Source: Silene conica (taxonomy: Eukaryota > Streptophyta > Magnoliopsida > Caryophyllales > Caryophyllaceae). From it: 64,000 nt of DNA. The position numbers and the translations under genes were made by a program. Below the pieces are notes generated by a model that made no database searches, was not told the DNA's origin, and was given only the letters and a program-made list of their open reading frames with translations. Below, piece by piece: positions 1 through 11,825 of this stretch (within the stretch, counting starts at the first letter, position 1; each line of letters starts with the position of its first letter). The stretch covers positions 21,832,501-21,896,500 of the forward strand of contig CM055317.2 of NCBI GenBank assembly GCA_029255685.2, written 5' to 3'.

Positions 1-285
1 GTCAAGGGAATATAAGTTTTATCTCAATTGCAATTGAAATATGACTATTATAAGGGAAATCAATTGCACTTGTAGAATTTATGTTAAGTAATTTACCCAT
101 TTATAAATGTATTTTTTTAAAGCATCGATATTGTACTTTTGTTAACTTGTAATAAGTCACTTGATCTTATTGTAAAGTATACTACATTCTTTTCGTGGTG
201 CCAATTTAGCTTGGGTTCAACAAAACCATATATCTGCCATGGGTTTGAAAATGTATCGTATATACGCTTGTTAAAATCACATATA
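1..285. other. AT-rich intergenic DNA
   Basis: I see no gene in this stretch. It is AT-rich flanking DNA that ends one base before a Helitron-type 3' terminus. The short open frames have no recognisable domain. Confidence 0.6.
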
Positions 286-314
286 CTAGTCTTTGAACCC
301 GTGCACTGCACGGG
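286..314 (-). mobile_element. Helitron 3' terminus (hairpin plus CTAG)
   Basis: Read on the minus strand this is a perfect hairpin CCCGTGCA/TGCACGGG (298-314), then an 8-nt spacer and CTAG (289-286), followed by a T. That is the classic Helitron 3' end: a GC-rich hairpin just before CTRR, inserted between A and T. The body would lie to the right. A matching 5' end may be at 6958-6959, with a CACTA element inserted between, but I cannot prove the two belong together. Confidence 0.6.
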
Positions 315-1866
315 TGGTAACGAAAAGTATTTATTAAAAACAAAAACTTACATATTTTTTGGATTTAGTAAAGTATTAAATTAGAAAATCACACTTTGTT
401 TACTCATGCACTTTCCGTAAGTGTATGTTGCTTAATTTTATTCGAAATACTCTGTTTTTTCTCGGGTTTTTAACTTATATGAGGCGGAATCAAAAGAGTA
501 GATGTAAATTATTGTACATTTCATTATCTGTTTATTTACGCAATATACAGTTAGTTTTACTTCATTGTAGTTTTTTTTCCACATTACCCCTCTTGTTTGT
601 CCCCCTCTTGTTTGTTCTCTCTCAATTTTCTACATTTGCTTTCATTTACTGTTTTATCCACCTTTATCTCGACGTCTAGTAGAAACATATACTATGATGG
701 TTTGCCTCTAGACTCACCAGACTTTCCACCGTAGTGGTGATGTTCACACCTTAACACCTTAATCAACACGACATCCTTCTCATCCCTATCGCAGCAACAC
801 CTCACAACAACCCTTCATCCCTCCCCCTTCTGCCCCGCCACATGCGTAACCCTAGCCCTTTGTAACCAACCTTATGCAACTCCCCACCCATCATTACACA
901 AACGTTGCGACCCCTCCTCTATCACGACCTTCGACAATTAAAACTACTCATCATTCATTTGCCTTACGGTGGCAAATACTATTTTTTTTATTTCTTTTCT
1001 TTTATTTATTAAGCCATACTAACACTTCTTCGTCAATATTGCAACTCATTTTGTCATGCTTTAGTAAATGTTAAGCTAAGTAGTTCCAATGAGAAGTTTA
1101 GTAAGGAAAGTAATCGTAAAAACAATACCGTTTTAGGGGAATCGAACGATGTTCTTTTTAAAACGCCCATCTTCAATCAAACGAACCAAACTAGCAATTA
1201 AATTTCTCAACCATGCATTATCTCACCATCGATTATCACGGCCATTAGCATCCATTATTCCTTCACCCCACCCTTACCCTTTTGACTATTACCTCAATTT
1301 CGATCCTCTACCCTAAAATAACCCAACCAACGCTCAATAAATCAAGTTCTTTTAACTTTAATATGTATTCATATTTTCTTTAAATCACGATGTTGAGGAA
1401 TCAAGTTCCAATGCACATTTCTACATACGATTGAAATTTTCAAAACTTAATTTTCGAGTTTTTTTCAAGGTTATTTAAATATTATCCTTGAACCACTGCT
1501 AAATTTTAAGCCAGCTAATTTCAAATTTTGACATCGCTACTCCCATCTGCTTTAAAATAACCACACGAATACCCTATGTCCTTATACATCCATAAATTTT
1601 TAAGCATCATCACAAATAGTAACATTAAAAACTTGTTTCAAGATCAAAACAGTCTGATCATAATCTGTGTGCAGAATAGTACCACTATGTTGCTGATTCT
1701 CTTTTTTTAACTTTATCATTGATTTTAGTAAATATTTGGGTTTTATTCAAATTTTTGAGCCTTTTAAATATCAGTATGTTGTAAGAAAATGTCAAAAATT
1801 TTAAGCTCTAGGATTATGGTGGGGGCTATTAGTATGAATAATTCAAGTATCTTTAATGCGATTTTC
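315..1866. other. Intergenic or Helitron-body DNA, no gene seen
   Basis: The stretch is AT-rich with pyrimidine-rich patches (about 560-680 and 760-930). No domain, RNA gene or clear repeat boundary is visible. If the 3' terminus at 286 is real, this would be the body of that Helitron. Confidence 0.5.
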
Positions 1867-4488
1867 ATGCACTACTACAAAAATAGGCTTAGAGAACTGT
1901 TGTAATTAGCTTTAGAGAACACCTTAGAGGCGTTCTCCAACTCAGTGTTCTCTAAAGCTTAGAGAACGGTTATAAGAGGCGTTTTGTATTCTCAATTATA
2001 GAGAACGGTTGAAATGAGCTTTAGACAACACCTGATAAGAGTTCTCTTTTCCTAGGAAAAGAGAACGGTTGGGTAAGCCAACAGTTCTCTATTCGTCTTA
2101 TTGTTTTTTAAAAAAAATTTATCTTATATACGTATTTTACAAAAGGGGAAATACTGAAAATTCAAACAAAGACATAAAACATGAGAAAGTAGTCGCTCTT
2201 ATTACTTTAAAAGGGGCATACACCGTACCATTAGTCACCATCCAAAACACCAAGCATTCTTAAATACGCTCTATACAAGCTTCTAATTTACAAATGACAA
2301 ATTACACAACCTAAGATACCTAGAATAACATAACCTAAGATACCCTAGAATAACATTTATAGCTGCTGTTCTTGGGATTTTTAGTTGCAGGTTGATTTGT
2401 CAGTCTGCAAGTGTTGAACCTTCTTGTTGTTGGTCTGTTTGCTGCTGCTGGTCTGTTGCACGATAATGCAAGCACCAAATCAAGCCATAACATCCTTTTG
2501 AAAAGCCTAAATCAGCAAGCATACCATCGTCATTCGTAAAAGAAAAGGGATCATCATGATAACTCTCCATTTGCATCCAAAGGTGTTGATAGGTTATTAA
2601 ACCCATGTCATGAATACCACTAATAACCAAAACGACATACAAAGACGTTAAATTCACCAAAACGACATCTGCTCATCAAAACGGTTACAAGAACTGTAAA
2701 TCCTAATACTGAATATTTTATCTCCAAGCTTCACTAGAGAAGCTAGAGTTATTCCATAATTCAAATTCAAGTACTGTAAATCTATAGTGCCTTACTTGTA
2801 TTTCTCCCTATATGAACAATTATTACATGATTATAAAGAATATAAACATGTACCTCGGGTTAATGCATCAGACTGTTCAGACTGACAGGAGTCAGAGACT
2901 AATTTAGTCACTTTAGATGCTTCTTTCATCAGTGTTATCTTCTCCTGAAAGCATTGCAGAAAAGTTCAGCAAAGAGTAAATATTTCATCACCAGTGATAC
3001 TATTTTGCCTCAACTTTGTCAAAGAGCTTACTGAGTTAACGCAGCAAAAAACGTCACATAGCAGACCCGCTGTTCAGACGAAGGATATACACAAGCTGAA
3101 ATTATCGTAACAAAAATACACAAGTGAGTAACGATTTAGAACAAGTCAGTTCAACGCATTACTAGCTTCCAGGCCTACAACTGTAGTGAATCACTTAGCC
3201 TTAGATAAACACAAGTGTGAGCAGAAGCAATGTGACGACAAGCAAAAACAAATACATATATATAGAATGCGTACTTGGCGTTACTGTAGCGTCTGGCAGA
3301 CCGCACTTATTGATGATCCAATGTGGTTAACATCGTATAGTTAACCATGTTTCCAAGTAATTCTCTATGCCAAACTTATGTTACTTTTATTGTTACCAAA
3401 AGCCTGCAAACATAGAAATTTGATACGCAGCTGTACCATGAGTATATGGGCAAACCGCAAACAGAATCATCCTCACGAATCTTTGTTTGAAGTTGACAGT
3501 GCATATATAATTGGTAAATGCAGGCCTCCACAAATTTCAACCGGGGTAAGGCCAATAGGGATAAAAAAGCCATAGGAATGATCCCTAGGTAGCTCAGCCT
3601 ACTGCTCTTAAGAACAACCATATAATTTTATTTCGTTTATAACAGCATATCCTATATTATCCTTTACTAACTGCATTAATGTTGCTGCTTCAACACCAAC
3701 TGTCTGAGCTATGGACTTGGGAATAATGCATAGAGATATTTTTAGTATCAAGTCAAAGTAAGTACTCACAACCAAACAATTTCACATCAAAGTACAGATC
3801 TTTTTAAAGAGAAAGGAGAAAGCTTGAGAATTGATTTCGTAGAAACACAACTTATGGGTACGAAGAACATATGATCATTGACCATCAAGCCAACGAGGTC
3901 CTCATAAACGGATTAGTAGTACCTTGAATGGTAGTTGAATATCCTTCAAAACGAATAAGCTCTCCGATAAAATACACATTAACGAATAACATGAAACACT
4001 ATACTTATGGTTGATGGCTTTATTTTAGCAAATTCTATGATTATCTTTGTTTGTTCTCATTGCAACAAATGAAACTATATCACAATACATTAACACTCTA
4101 TCCAGCAATTGTGTTGACACAAGAATTAAAAATATTATAGAAATTGCACATATTAGCATTAGATTAATCCAACTAAGAAATTGTACATTTATAATTGATT
4201 CATACCCTAATAGAAAGACTAAAATTACATAAAAAAAATCTAAAAAAAGAGTATATTATTCATCATATATACGAAATACTGAAAAGAGTAGATGAAATAC
4301 CTATACAATTGCTAATAGATTAGGCAAAGGATCACATTTAGCTGCCCCTAATTCTATTGCAAGTCTGTGCTTGAATTCCAGCTTCTCCCGTGAACTAGAA
4401 CTGGGCCTGTAAATTCCCTAGATAAATAACCTACCACCAAATCAGAGAAAAATGTGAAAGAAAAAAATCAAACAGTTCAGTAAAATTA

Positions 4489-4611
4489 ACCATATAAATG
4501 AATGGAAACACTTTCATTTGGTATGTACTCGTAAACAAGAATTTGTAGGTTATTTTCTTCGCAGTAACCCATAAGTGCCACAATGTTCCGATGCTAAATA
4601 AATGACAGATA
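4489..4611 (-). pseudogene. Captured receptor-like kinase exon fragment, copy 1
   Basis: On the minus strand 4593-4489 reads as 35 codons beginning HRNIVALMGYCEENNLQ and continuing ILVYEYIPN...HLYG. This is the subdomain IV-V and hinge region of plant receptor-like kinases, where an HRNLV..LGYC...LVYEY pattern is usual. Just upstream the frame has a TAG where copy 2 has a glutamine codon. The frame ends in a stop after HLYG, so this is an exon fragment and not a gene. It lies inside the CACTA element, which suggests capture (transduplication) of host sequence. Confidence 0.75.
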
Positions 4612-5357
4612 TAGCACCTGATTGACAATTACTAGTCAAGTAAATCAAAGCAAAAAACAAACTGCATAGCTGCCAATAATAGAGTCCTGCTTGCAAGTTG
4701 CTATTTACCTCGTACGGCCCATAGGAGAGACTCCTTAGATGCAGAAGGTGACTGAATATTAATAATTACAACTCTCGGTATATAAACCAGGGCACAAGAA
4801 AAGTTGGAATCGAAGAATTTGAAAGGGCGTTCTCTAATGCTGTCGTAGGTTTCATATAAAATAAAAACTTCCAACATATTTACATAATGTCCTGTCAAGT
4901 GAAGTCAGCCGTTTAAACTTTTACAAACGGAGACAAAACTACGAGAGTGAATGCCTCTCACCAAAGTAGAACCTTGGGATAAGATGGTAATCACTACTCT
5001 GAAACATTCTGCCAGGGTCGAACAAAAAGATAGAGTTCCTTTAAGGCATCTTAACCAATGTACACAAGGCGTCAACATAAAGCAGCGAAACGAGTTCGTC
5101 TATTAGACAATAGTTTCAAAATAGAAGATGAGTGCAGACATTAATGCCTAGTTCAATACTCCAACCTATATTGTAAAGGTTTTTAGAAAGTCTACAATTA
5201 AGATACAATGCACCAAAAGTTTCTTTATCCTCTAGAAAGTATCCACCATACCCACTGCTAATAAAAACCAAGTTGCATTAAAAAGGAATTTTCCCATAGA
5301 GGTTGAATGAACTACATTTGAAAATTAAAAATACGAGTACCTGCAGTTCCGATGTAA

Positions 5358-5420
5358 CAGATTATTTTCTTGGCAGTAACCCATGAGTGCCACAATGTTC
5401 CGATGCTGAATAGATGACAG
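5358..5420 (-). pseudogene. Captured receptor-like kinase exon fragment, copy 2
   Basis: Minus-strand codons 5420-5358 read LSSIQHRNIVALMGYCQENN plus one leucine, the same kinase segment as at 4489-4611 but without the premature TAG. About 95 bp (5358-5453) are similar to 4547-4636, including non-coding flank, so the captured segment was duplicated inside the CACTA element. It stops after the leucine, before the hinge. Confidence 0.75.
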
Positions 5421-6069
5421 ATATCGTACCTGATTGACAATTACTAGTCAATCGATATGCCCTCCACAATATTTGTCCCTATACAATAGATGTAACAGGT
5501 TTGAAAGAACAAGACAATCCCAAATTATACCTATTTCCATCGACTTTCCTTGTTAATGGTAAAATCCCCAATTTTTTAGGGTTTATTGAAGTAAAACCCT
5601 CAACTAGGAAAACCAACCTGAAATTTTCAAAGAAACATGTAAATTTCTCGATTTATAACCGTAATTCTGATTCATACATACCTTAATGGATCGACCGGTG
5701 AAGGATGAAGATTAATCGCAGCGATGAAGCATGGTGGCCGCCTTGCTAGCTCGAGATTTAGGATGGAGTATAGAACTAATACGGTTGTGGTTGATACGGA
5801 GAATACTTACTTTTTATCTATAATATTCTTGTTTGGGATTAATAATTGTTACTATTAATTTATTTTATTTAATTATGATTAGAGAACAGTCAATTGAATA
5901 TACGTTTTCTATTTGTTTATAAAACGCTCTAAAATGTAACGGTTTTCTATTCTAAAAGTATAGAAAACACCTAAGTGGGATAAGCGTTTTTTTCCCCAAT
6001 AGAGAACACTCATTTAACTTGACCGTTCTCTATTAAGTGTTACCTAATGTGATATTTGTAGTAGTGATG

Positions 6070-6841
6070 GATACATATTGTAAATTTAACCTTTGTGGTC
6101 TAATTTGATTAATGTGAATAATTTGCCTATAATACACGATTTCAAATTTTGTATTCTTTAAATTTGCCCATAATACATAATACATAATTTCAAAATTTTA
6201 AGCATTAATCAAATTTGGTATTCTTTAAATTTGCCTAAAACGTAATTATGGAAAAATTTATAACGTAAGTGGATTGAGATTCCGTTTACAATCATATCAT
6301 ATATTCCGTTGACAATCATATATAGTTGGAATTAAAAAGTAATTGTATAAAAGATTGACGAAATATTTTCCATAAATTTTTATTACGTTTTAATTCCGTC
6401 AAACTTGAATTGCACAAACTTTTTGTTACGTTTTAATTCCATAATCTTTTATTACGTTTTAATTCCATAATCTTTTCCGTCAATATTGAATTGGTCAAAC
6501 TTTTTATTTTTGTTAACTTCTATAACAAATGATGGCAAATAATATATAACAATAAGACACGATTGGAAAGTTACCTAATTTGTAGCATTAATGAAATGAG
6601 ATTTTCTAATTAATCACTTTTTTAAAATTTGAAATATATTATTTGTCAGTGAGATATGATATTTCGGTCAAACTTTTCCATAATTTTTCATTTTACATTA
6701 TTCACGTAATAATTTTATAATCAATTTCGGTCAAACTTTTTATTTTGTTAACTTTTAAAAACACTATTCCGTATTAATGCTCCAAATAGTTCGCGCAAAT
6801 ATCTCGCATTAATACACTTGAGATTCTTAAATATACTATTA
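6070..6841. other. AT-rich intergenic DNA
   Basis: Very AT-rich, with repeated short phrases such as TTTTATTACGTTTTAATTCC (about 6377-6470). No gene or clear element boundary is seen. Confidence 0.5.
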
Positions 6842-6959
6842 TATATATCTAGCAAATGACACGTGGCGTTTGAATAAAGTGTGACACGTGGCAATTGAAT
6901 AGGGTGTGACACATGGCGACGTTTGGAGAGGTTGGTATTTGCTTTAATATAATATATGA
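6842..6959 (-). mobile_element. Possible Helitron 5' terminus with triple CACGTGGC-like repeat
   Basis: Read on the minus strand from 6959, the sequence starts TCATATATTATATTAAAGC with an A before it. This fits the usual plant Helitron 5' end (A|TC, then AT-rich, then TTAAAG). Next to it are three spaced copies of GTGACACGTGGC or a one-base variant (6857-6917), with CACGTGGC at 6860-6867 and 6885-6892. These are G-box/ABRE-type cores and could affect nearby transcription. The matching 3' end is not certain. Confidence 0.4.
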
Positions 6960-7505
6960 TATATGATGTTAATGTATATTCGGTATGAATTAACGGTATA
7001 TTCAGGTTTTTCGTATATCTAGACAGATACTTCATCTCTGGTGGACATGGTTCACAAAAGTGTTCTTGTACCTTACTTGGTTGCTTATACAGTTACTGAT
7101 CTTGTATGGTATGTCTGTGGTGCGTGTTTCTTTTCTTTATGTCTGTTCCCGCGGTGATCCATTTGACGATGTTGTTGGCAAATGGTGAATAATAAGACTT
7201 TTCGGGTGTTAGCTTGGATGCTGGTTGTTAGCTTTTGTTTGGGAGTCACGATGACATAGAGCTGTACGTATAATAGTACATGTAGTAGTTGTCAAAATAA
7301 AGTTGTATTTACTTTCAGTTTCACCTTTCCACTGTATTAATAAAGTATTTCAATGTTCATTCATCATTAATTTGATACACTTACCTCGAGCAACCAAAAT
7401 GATACGCCCCCCTTAACCACCGAGGAAGGTCTTGTTAAGGCTCCTTGGTAAATTTGGGTGTTAGAAAGTAGTATTAGAGCGACGATTGTGGAACCTTAAA
7501 CCAAT
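6960..7505. other. Intergenic DNA
   Basis: Unique-looking, moderately AT-rich sequence with no gene that I can support. It ends at the AAACC target duplication of the copia element. Confidence 0.5.
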
Positions 7506-7510
7506 AAACC

Positions 7511-7876
7511 TATTGAAATTCAAAACGGCCAGAATAATCAAAGGAATATTTTGTGAATAATTACACATAATTACTGTAATTAAGGTGAAATAATATGTCA
7601 TTAATCAGTTTTAATGACAATTATTTCTCCTTTATTCTCCCTGTAACAGCTCTTTTGAGCTATTATAAATAGTGGGTGTATTGTGAGTATACCAACACAG
7701 CAATTTACAGTAACAAACAATCACATAAAAGTCATCATTGTTAGAGACCTTTTGGAACTTGGGGTGTGAACTATTGCCGAGACTCTAGTAGTCGTCGGAA
7801 CCGGGTCTCGAGGATAGAAAGTCGGCACGTCGATCTTCCGTACCTATTCCGCTTACAAGGTACACATATTCTTACA
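7511..7876 (+). repeat. 5' LTR of copia element
   Basis: It starts TATTGAAATTC and ends TTCTTACA. Both LTRs have TA where the canonical start is TG, so the change predates insertion. The sequence matches 17204-17570 almost base for base. Confidence 0.93.
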
Positions 7877-7877
7877 G

Positions 7878-7890
7878 TGGTATCAGAGCC
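7878..7890 (+). promoter_or_regulatory. Primer binding site (initiator Met-tRNA)
   Basis: TGGTATCAGAGCC begins two bases after the 5' LTR. It is complementary to the 3' end of plant initiator Met-tRNA, the usual copia primer. Confidence 0.9.
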
Positions 7891-9198
7891 AATCGTGTTA
7901 CGGCTTCTGTCCCGACGCTAAATAACATGATTAATAATAAAAATTCATTTTTTTTTTCATGTTATTCGTATGCTCCTGGTAATTATATGTAAACTAATGA
8001 CTCATATGTTTTTTCATTTATAATGTTTACATATCTCAATCTTATATTGTATATCATATTACAAAAAGTCTGTTCTTTTTATTCATATGACAATAACTTA
8101 CAGCCTTATGAATTATTTTATATTGTTCATATGTTATATATACAAAGTGACAGATCCATTTTTCCCTACTGTTATAAAAAAAAATTTCCTTACCCGTACT
8201 CCGTCGTCTTCCGTCTTCATATACCCCATTCGTGTAGCCTCGTCCTACCGTTTAATGTCGAATACAAGAGCGTGTGTGTCACGCGCCCACGCCGCCTTGA
8301 CGCGTTGAGCGCGTGAGTCGGCTCAACCGTCTTCTCCGACGCCGATCTAATTGATGGTATCATTTTTTTTTTCGATTGACTAGTAGCACGGCTCATATGT
8401 ATATAGTTTCTGTGTGAACTAAAATATACTAATCGTAATTGGAAGATAAAGATGGGTTCTTTATTAATGGCGGTAGATATTGTGTACAGAAATAAGAAGG
8501 AAGAAGTATTTTTGTTTATTTTTTTCCTTTTCTCTCTGTACTAAGTGAAAATGGAAGAGGGGTAATGGAGTTGACGGATGGGGGAGATGAAGTTAATGGG
8601 CATGATGGCTATTATTAATGTTACTGAAAAGTTTTTTTTTATTTTTAAATAAAGGACAAATAGCATGACAGACTGGCAGTAGTAAACGTATGGATATACT
8701 CCGTATGTAAAATTGTTTTGTACAATGGGTTTTACCAGTTTGCTTATTATGAATATGTACTTCCTTTTTTTTTACTGATAAAAGTAGAGTTGACGTCCTT
8801 TATCAGTAGTTTTTTTTTTGTACTACATAAAAGTACGTTTTTTTTGTGTTTATATTTACACAGATTAGTTTTGTGTATATGTCTATACTACGAATATGTT
8901 TCGCTAGTTTATATGTTAACAAAAAAAAAAAAACAAATGTAAATCTGTTTTACATATTATTATCATAATGATAAATCCATCTAATTTATTTAGCTTATTT
9001 TTTTTTTTTTTTACGAGTTTGTTTCGTAATACGGTTATGGAAAAATTAAGTTTATAGAATTTTATTGTTTGTGTCATTTTGTGATGATTACTAGCATAGC
9101 GAAATTTTCGAACATATGATGTGAATAAATAAAATTCTTGGGGTAATTTAATTTTTTCGAACGTGTCTAATATCCATTATGTTAATATATACTTGTAG
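7891..9198 (+). other. Untranslated leader of copia element
   Basis: About 1.3 kb lies between the PBS and the first gag codon. It is AT-rich with many homopolymer T runs. I see no domain in it. Confidence 0.6.
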
Positions 9199-10056
9199 AT
9201 GGCTAAAAATATGATTGGTGACTTGTCAACGACTGAAAAGCTAGATGGTACCAATTATGATATCTGGCGTAGGAAGATTCAGTATCTTCTTAATGAACGC
9301 GAGATACTTGAAACTTTAACAACTACTGTGGCTAAGCCTCAAGAACCTGAGAAACCCGAGGAATTGGCCAAGTATAATGAAAATTTGAAAGCCCATGATG
9401 AGTGGTTCAAAAAGGATCGTTCTGCACGCTTCACCATGTTGTTCTGCAAGCATAGTGATCTAGTTGGTGAGTTCGAAATATGTCCTACTGCTAAGGACAT
9501 GTGGGACAAGCTTAAGATATCGTTTGGTCAAACATCAGCGACAAGGCTCCGTGCCTTGAACCTGAAGTGGATGGATTATTCGATTGATCCTAAACACAAT
9601 GTGACCGAACATTTGCGTATCATGAGTGCTATGATACGTGATCTGAAAGCTGCTGAGCGAGACGTGCCCGATGAGGAACAAATAGTGAATGTGCTTCGCT
9701 CTCTTCCTTCCGATACTGGGAGTGGAAGAATTTTAAGCTACTCATGTCTCATAGTGAAAATATCAAGACTTTCACCGAACTTGCTAAACATGTGGAGATG
9801 GAGATGGAGATGGAGCGTCAAAAGGCGCTCAAACCACCTACTCCAGCGGCTGCACTCGCTGTTCATAATAAGTTTATGAATAACAAGGGCAAGAGGGGTA
9901 AGAAAGGGAGACGCCCAACTAATACTCCTACTCCTGGACCACATGGTGGAATCCAAAAGTAACAAAAGGCTAGAGAGCCTAAAGAGGTCAATTTAGCGCG
10001 TGAGAAGTGCTATAATTGTGAGAAGAAAGGTCACTTTCCTAATAAGTGCCCAGAAC
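9199..10056 (+). pseudogene. Copia gag (broken)
   Basis: The frame opens MAKNMIGDLSTTEKLDGTNY, a typical copia gag start with the LDGTNYxxWR motif, and runs through a UBN2-type capsid region. Near 9720-9745 it shifts frame; the continuation (SENIKTFTELAKHVEMEME...) lies in another frame. A TAA at 9960-9962 comes next, followed by the zinc knuckle at 10008-10049 with C-x2-C-x4-H-x4-C spacing (CYNCEKKGHFPNKC). The protein would package element RNA. The frameshift and stop mean it cannot be made intact. Confidence 0.88.
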
Positions 10057-10091
10057 CAAAGAAGGTACTTTTCTCTTCTAATTATCATGAT

Positions 10092-10457
10092 TTGCTTGTA
10101 TGTTCCCATGCATTAGTTGCTAATTCTCTTCCTAATTGGATTGTAGATTCGGGAGCGAGCAAGCACATAGTTCGTGATCGTGATGGGTTTATGGACTATC
10201 ATCAATTTCCGGTGGGTTCACAAACCGTCACGCTTGGGAGCGGTAGTGAGGAAGATGTCCTTGGAACTGGTACCTATCAAATAAAGCTTCGTGGAGGCAA
10301 TACGCTGCTTCTACACGATGCCCTCTATGCACCTGGGATGCGATGTTGCTTAGTTTCAGTAATTAGTTTATTGAAATTAGGATTTAGTTTCAATTTTAAA
10401 GACAGTAGTTTGGAAATTTTGTATCATGGCGATGTGTTTGGCTATGGTATTTTATAG
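10092..10457 (+). pseudogene. Copia aspartic protease and pre-integrase region
   Basis: The retropepsin active-site motif is present as WIVDSGASKHIV. The frame continues to a TAG at 10455-10457, in the context GYGIL-stop-NGFF, before the pre-integrase zinc region. The protease would process the Gag-Pol polyprotein. The TAG probably replaces a CAG glutamine codon, but that needs a comparison with relatives. Confidence 0.88.
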
Positions 10458-10478
10458 AATGGTTTCTTTGTACTAGAC

Positions 10479-11708
10479 GTGGATGATATTTATAGCAATT
10501 CATCTTATGCTTTTGTTTCTCATTTTGATATAAATTCTGAATCAGTTAAATGGCGTGCTAGACTTGGTCATATTGGCCAAGAAAGAATGAATAGACTGGC
10601 TAAAGATGATTTTTTAGACCGGCTTACTAGGGTTAAGTTACCCATATGTGAGTCTTGTCTAGCTGGTAAAGCAACCAAGAATCCTTTTAGTAAGGCTTCA
10701 AGAGCTCTATGTCCTTTAGAGCTAATCCATTCTGACATCTGTGGGCCTTTAAATGTAAGGGCTCGTCATGGTGCTATATATTTCCTCACTTTTATTGATG
10801 ACTATACACGTTTTGGTTATGTGTATTTGTTGTCTCGTCGTTATGAAGCACTTGATACGTTCAAGCGTTTTGTAGCGGAAGTTGAGAACCAATTGGATCG
10901 AAAAGTAAAGACACTTCGAACTGATCGTGGTCGTGAATACCTTTCTGATATGTTCAAAGGGTTTTGTGAGGAAAAGGGTATACGTAGACAACTTACGATT
11001 CCCCATACTCCACAAGAAAATGGTGTTGCGGAAAGAAGGAATCGTACCTTACTTGACATGGTTAGGTCAATGATGGCTCAAGCCAACCTACCAATTAGTT
11101 ATTGGGGAGATGCATTGCTTACGGCAACATACATTCTCAACCGCGTGCCAAGTAAAAGTGTACCCCTCACGCCATATGAGTTATGGTATGAGAGAAAGCC
11201 CTCTTTGGATCATTTACGCCCATGGGGTTCGGCAGGCTATGTGCATAACCCGACCCATAAACATGGCAAGCTTGGTCCGAGAGCCACCAAAATGGTGTTC
11301 ATTAGATATCCTGAGCATTCTAAGGGATATGTAATGTATGGTGAGCACCCAAATGGTGGCATGACCGAGATTGATTCTCGTAATGTCACTTTCCTTGAGG
11401 ATGAGTTCTCAAGTATTGGTGAAATTAACAAAGATCTCGAGTTTTATGAGTTACAACAACCATCTCTAGGTGAAGAGCGGGAATTTAGAACTCTCGAAGT
11501 CACCGGAGATGGTGAAAACCCGTCTAGTGTGAATAATGGGAATAGTCCCGCAATTCAAGAAGTTGGGAATTTACCTTCTAGTGAAGATCCACTTGAAATT
11601 GAGGTAAGTCCTCAACCATCAAGTGTAGAACATAAGATTAGTTCTCAAGTTCAAGATCCCATTTCTTTGGAAGATAGTGGGAGAGATTCTTCACTTAATG
11701 GTGTGTAA
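10479..11708 (+). pseudogene. Copia integrase
   Basis: It begins with the H-x-H...C-x2-C zinc motif (ARLGHIG...CESCLAGKA). The DDE core follows: the first Asp is in HSDICGPL, the second in LRTDRGREYL, and the Glu in HTPQENGVAERRNRTL. The C-terminal part becomes Ser/Glu/Pro-rich, as in the integrase-RT linker of copia elements. It is closed by a TAA at 11706-11708. The catalytic triad itself is intact. Confidence 0.9.
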
Positions 11709-11825
11709 CGTAAGAGTGAACGAGGGAGAGTTTCTCGGCGATATTTCAATATCGAAAAACGAGTAGAAGAAGCTCTCCTTTGTGCTATTACAGAGATCGA
11801 TGAACCTAGTTCTTTTAGAGAAGCT

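Larger units (their letters stand above)
1870..6066. mobile_element. CACTA (En/Spm-type) non-autonomous transposon
   Basis: The left end is CACTACTACAAAAATAGG. The right end, reverse-complemented, is CACTACTACAAATATCAC. The flanks are an exact 3-bp target duplication ATG (1867-1869 and 6067-6069). Both subterminal regions carry many copies of a motif near AGAGAACGGTT in both orientations (1890-2090 and 5880-6035), as expected for transposase-binding subterminal repeats. No CACTA transposase is visible in the roughly 3.7 kb between them. The interior instead holds captured gene pieces, including two copies of a receptor-kinase exon and a possible kinase subdomain VII piece around 2490-2560 on the minus strand. 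The element therefore looks non-autonomous. Confidence 0.93.

Noticed and set aside
425..1074. Hydrophobic short frames as small membrane proteins
   Set aside because: T-rich DNA gives Phe/Leu-rich frames by chance. No start context or conservation signal is visible.
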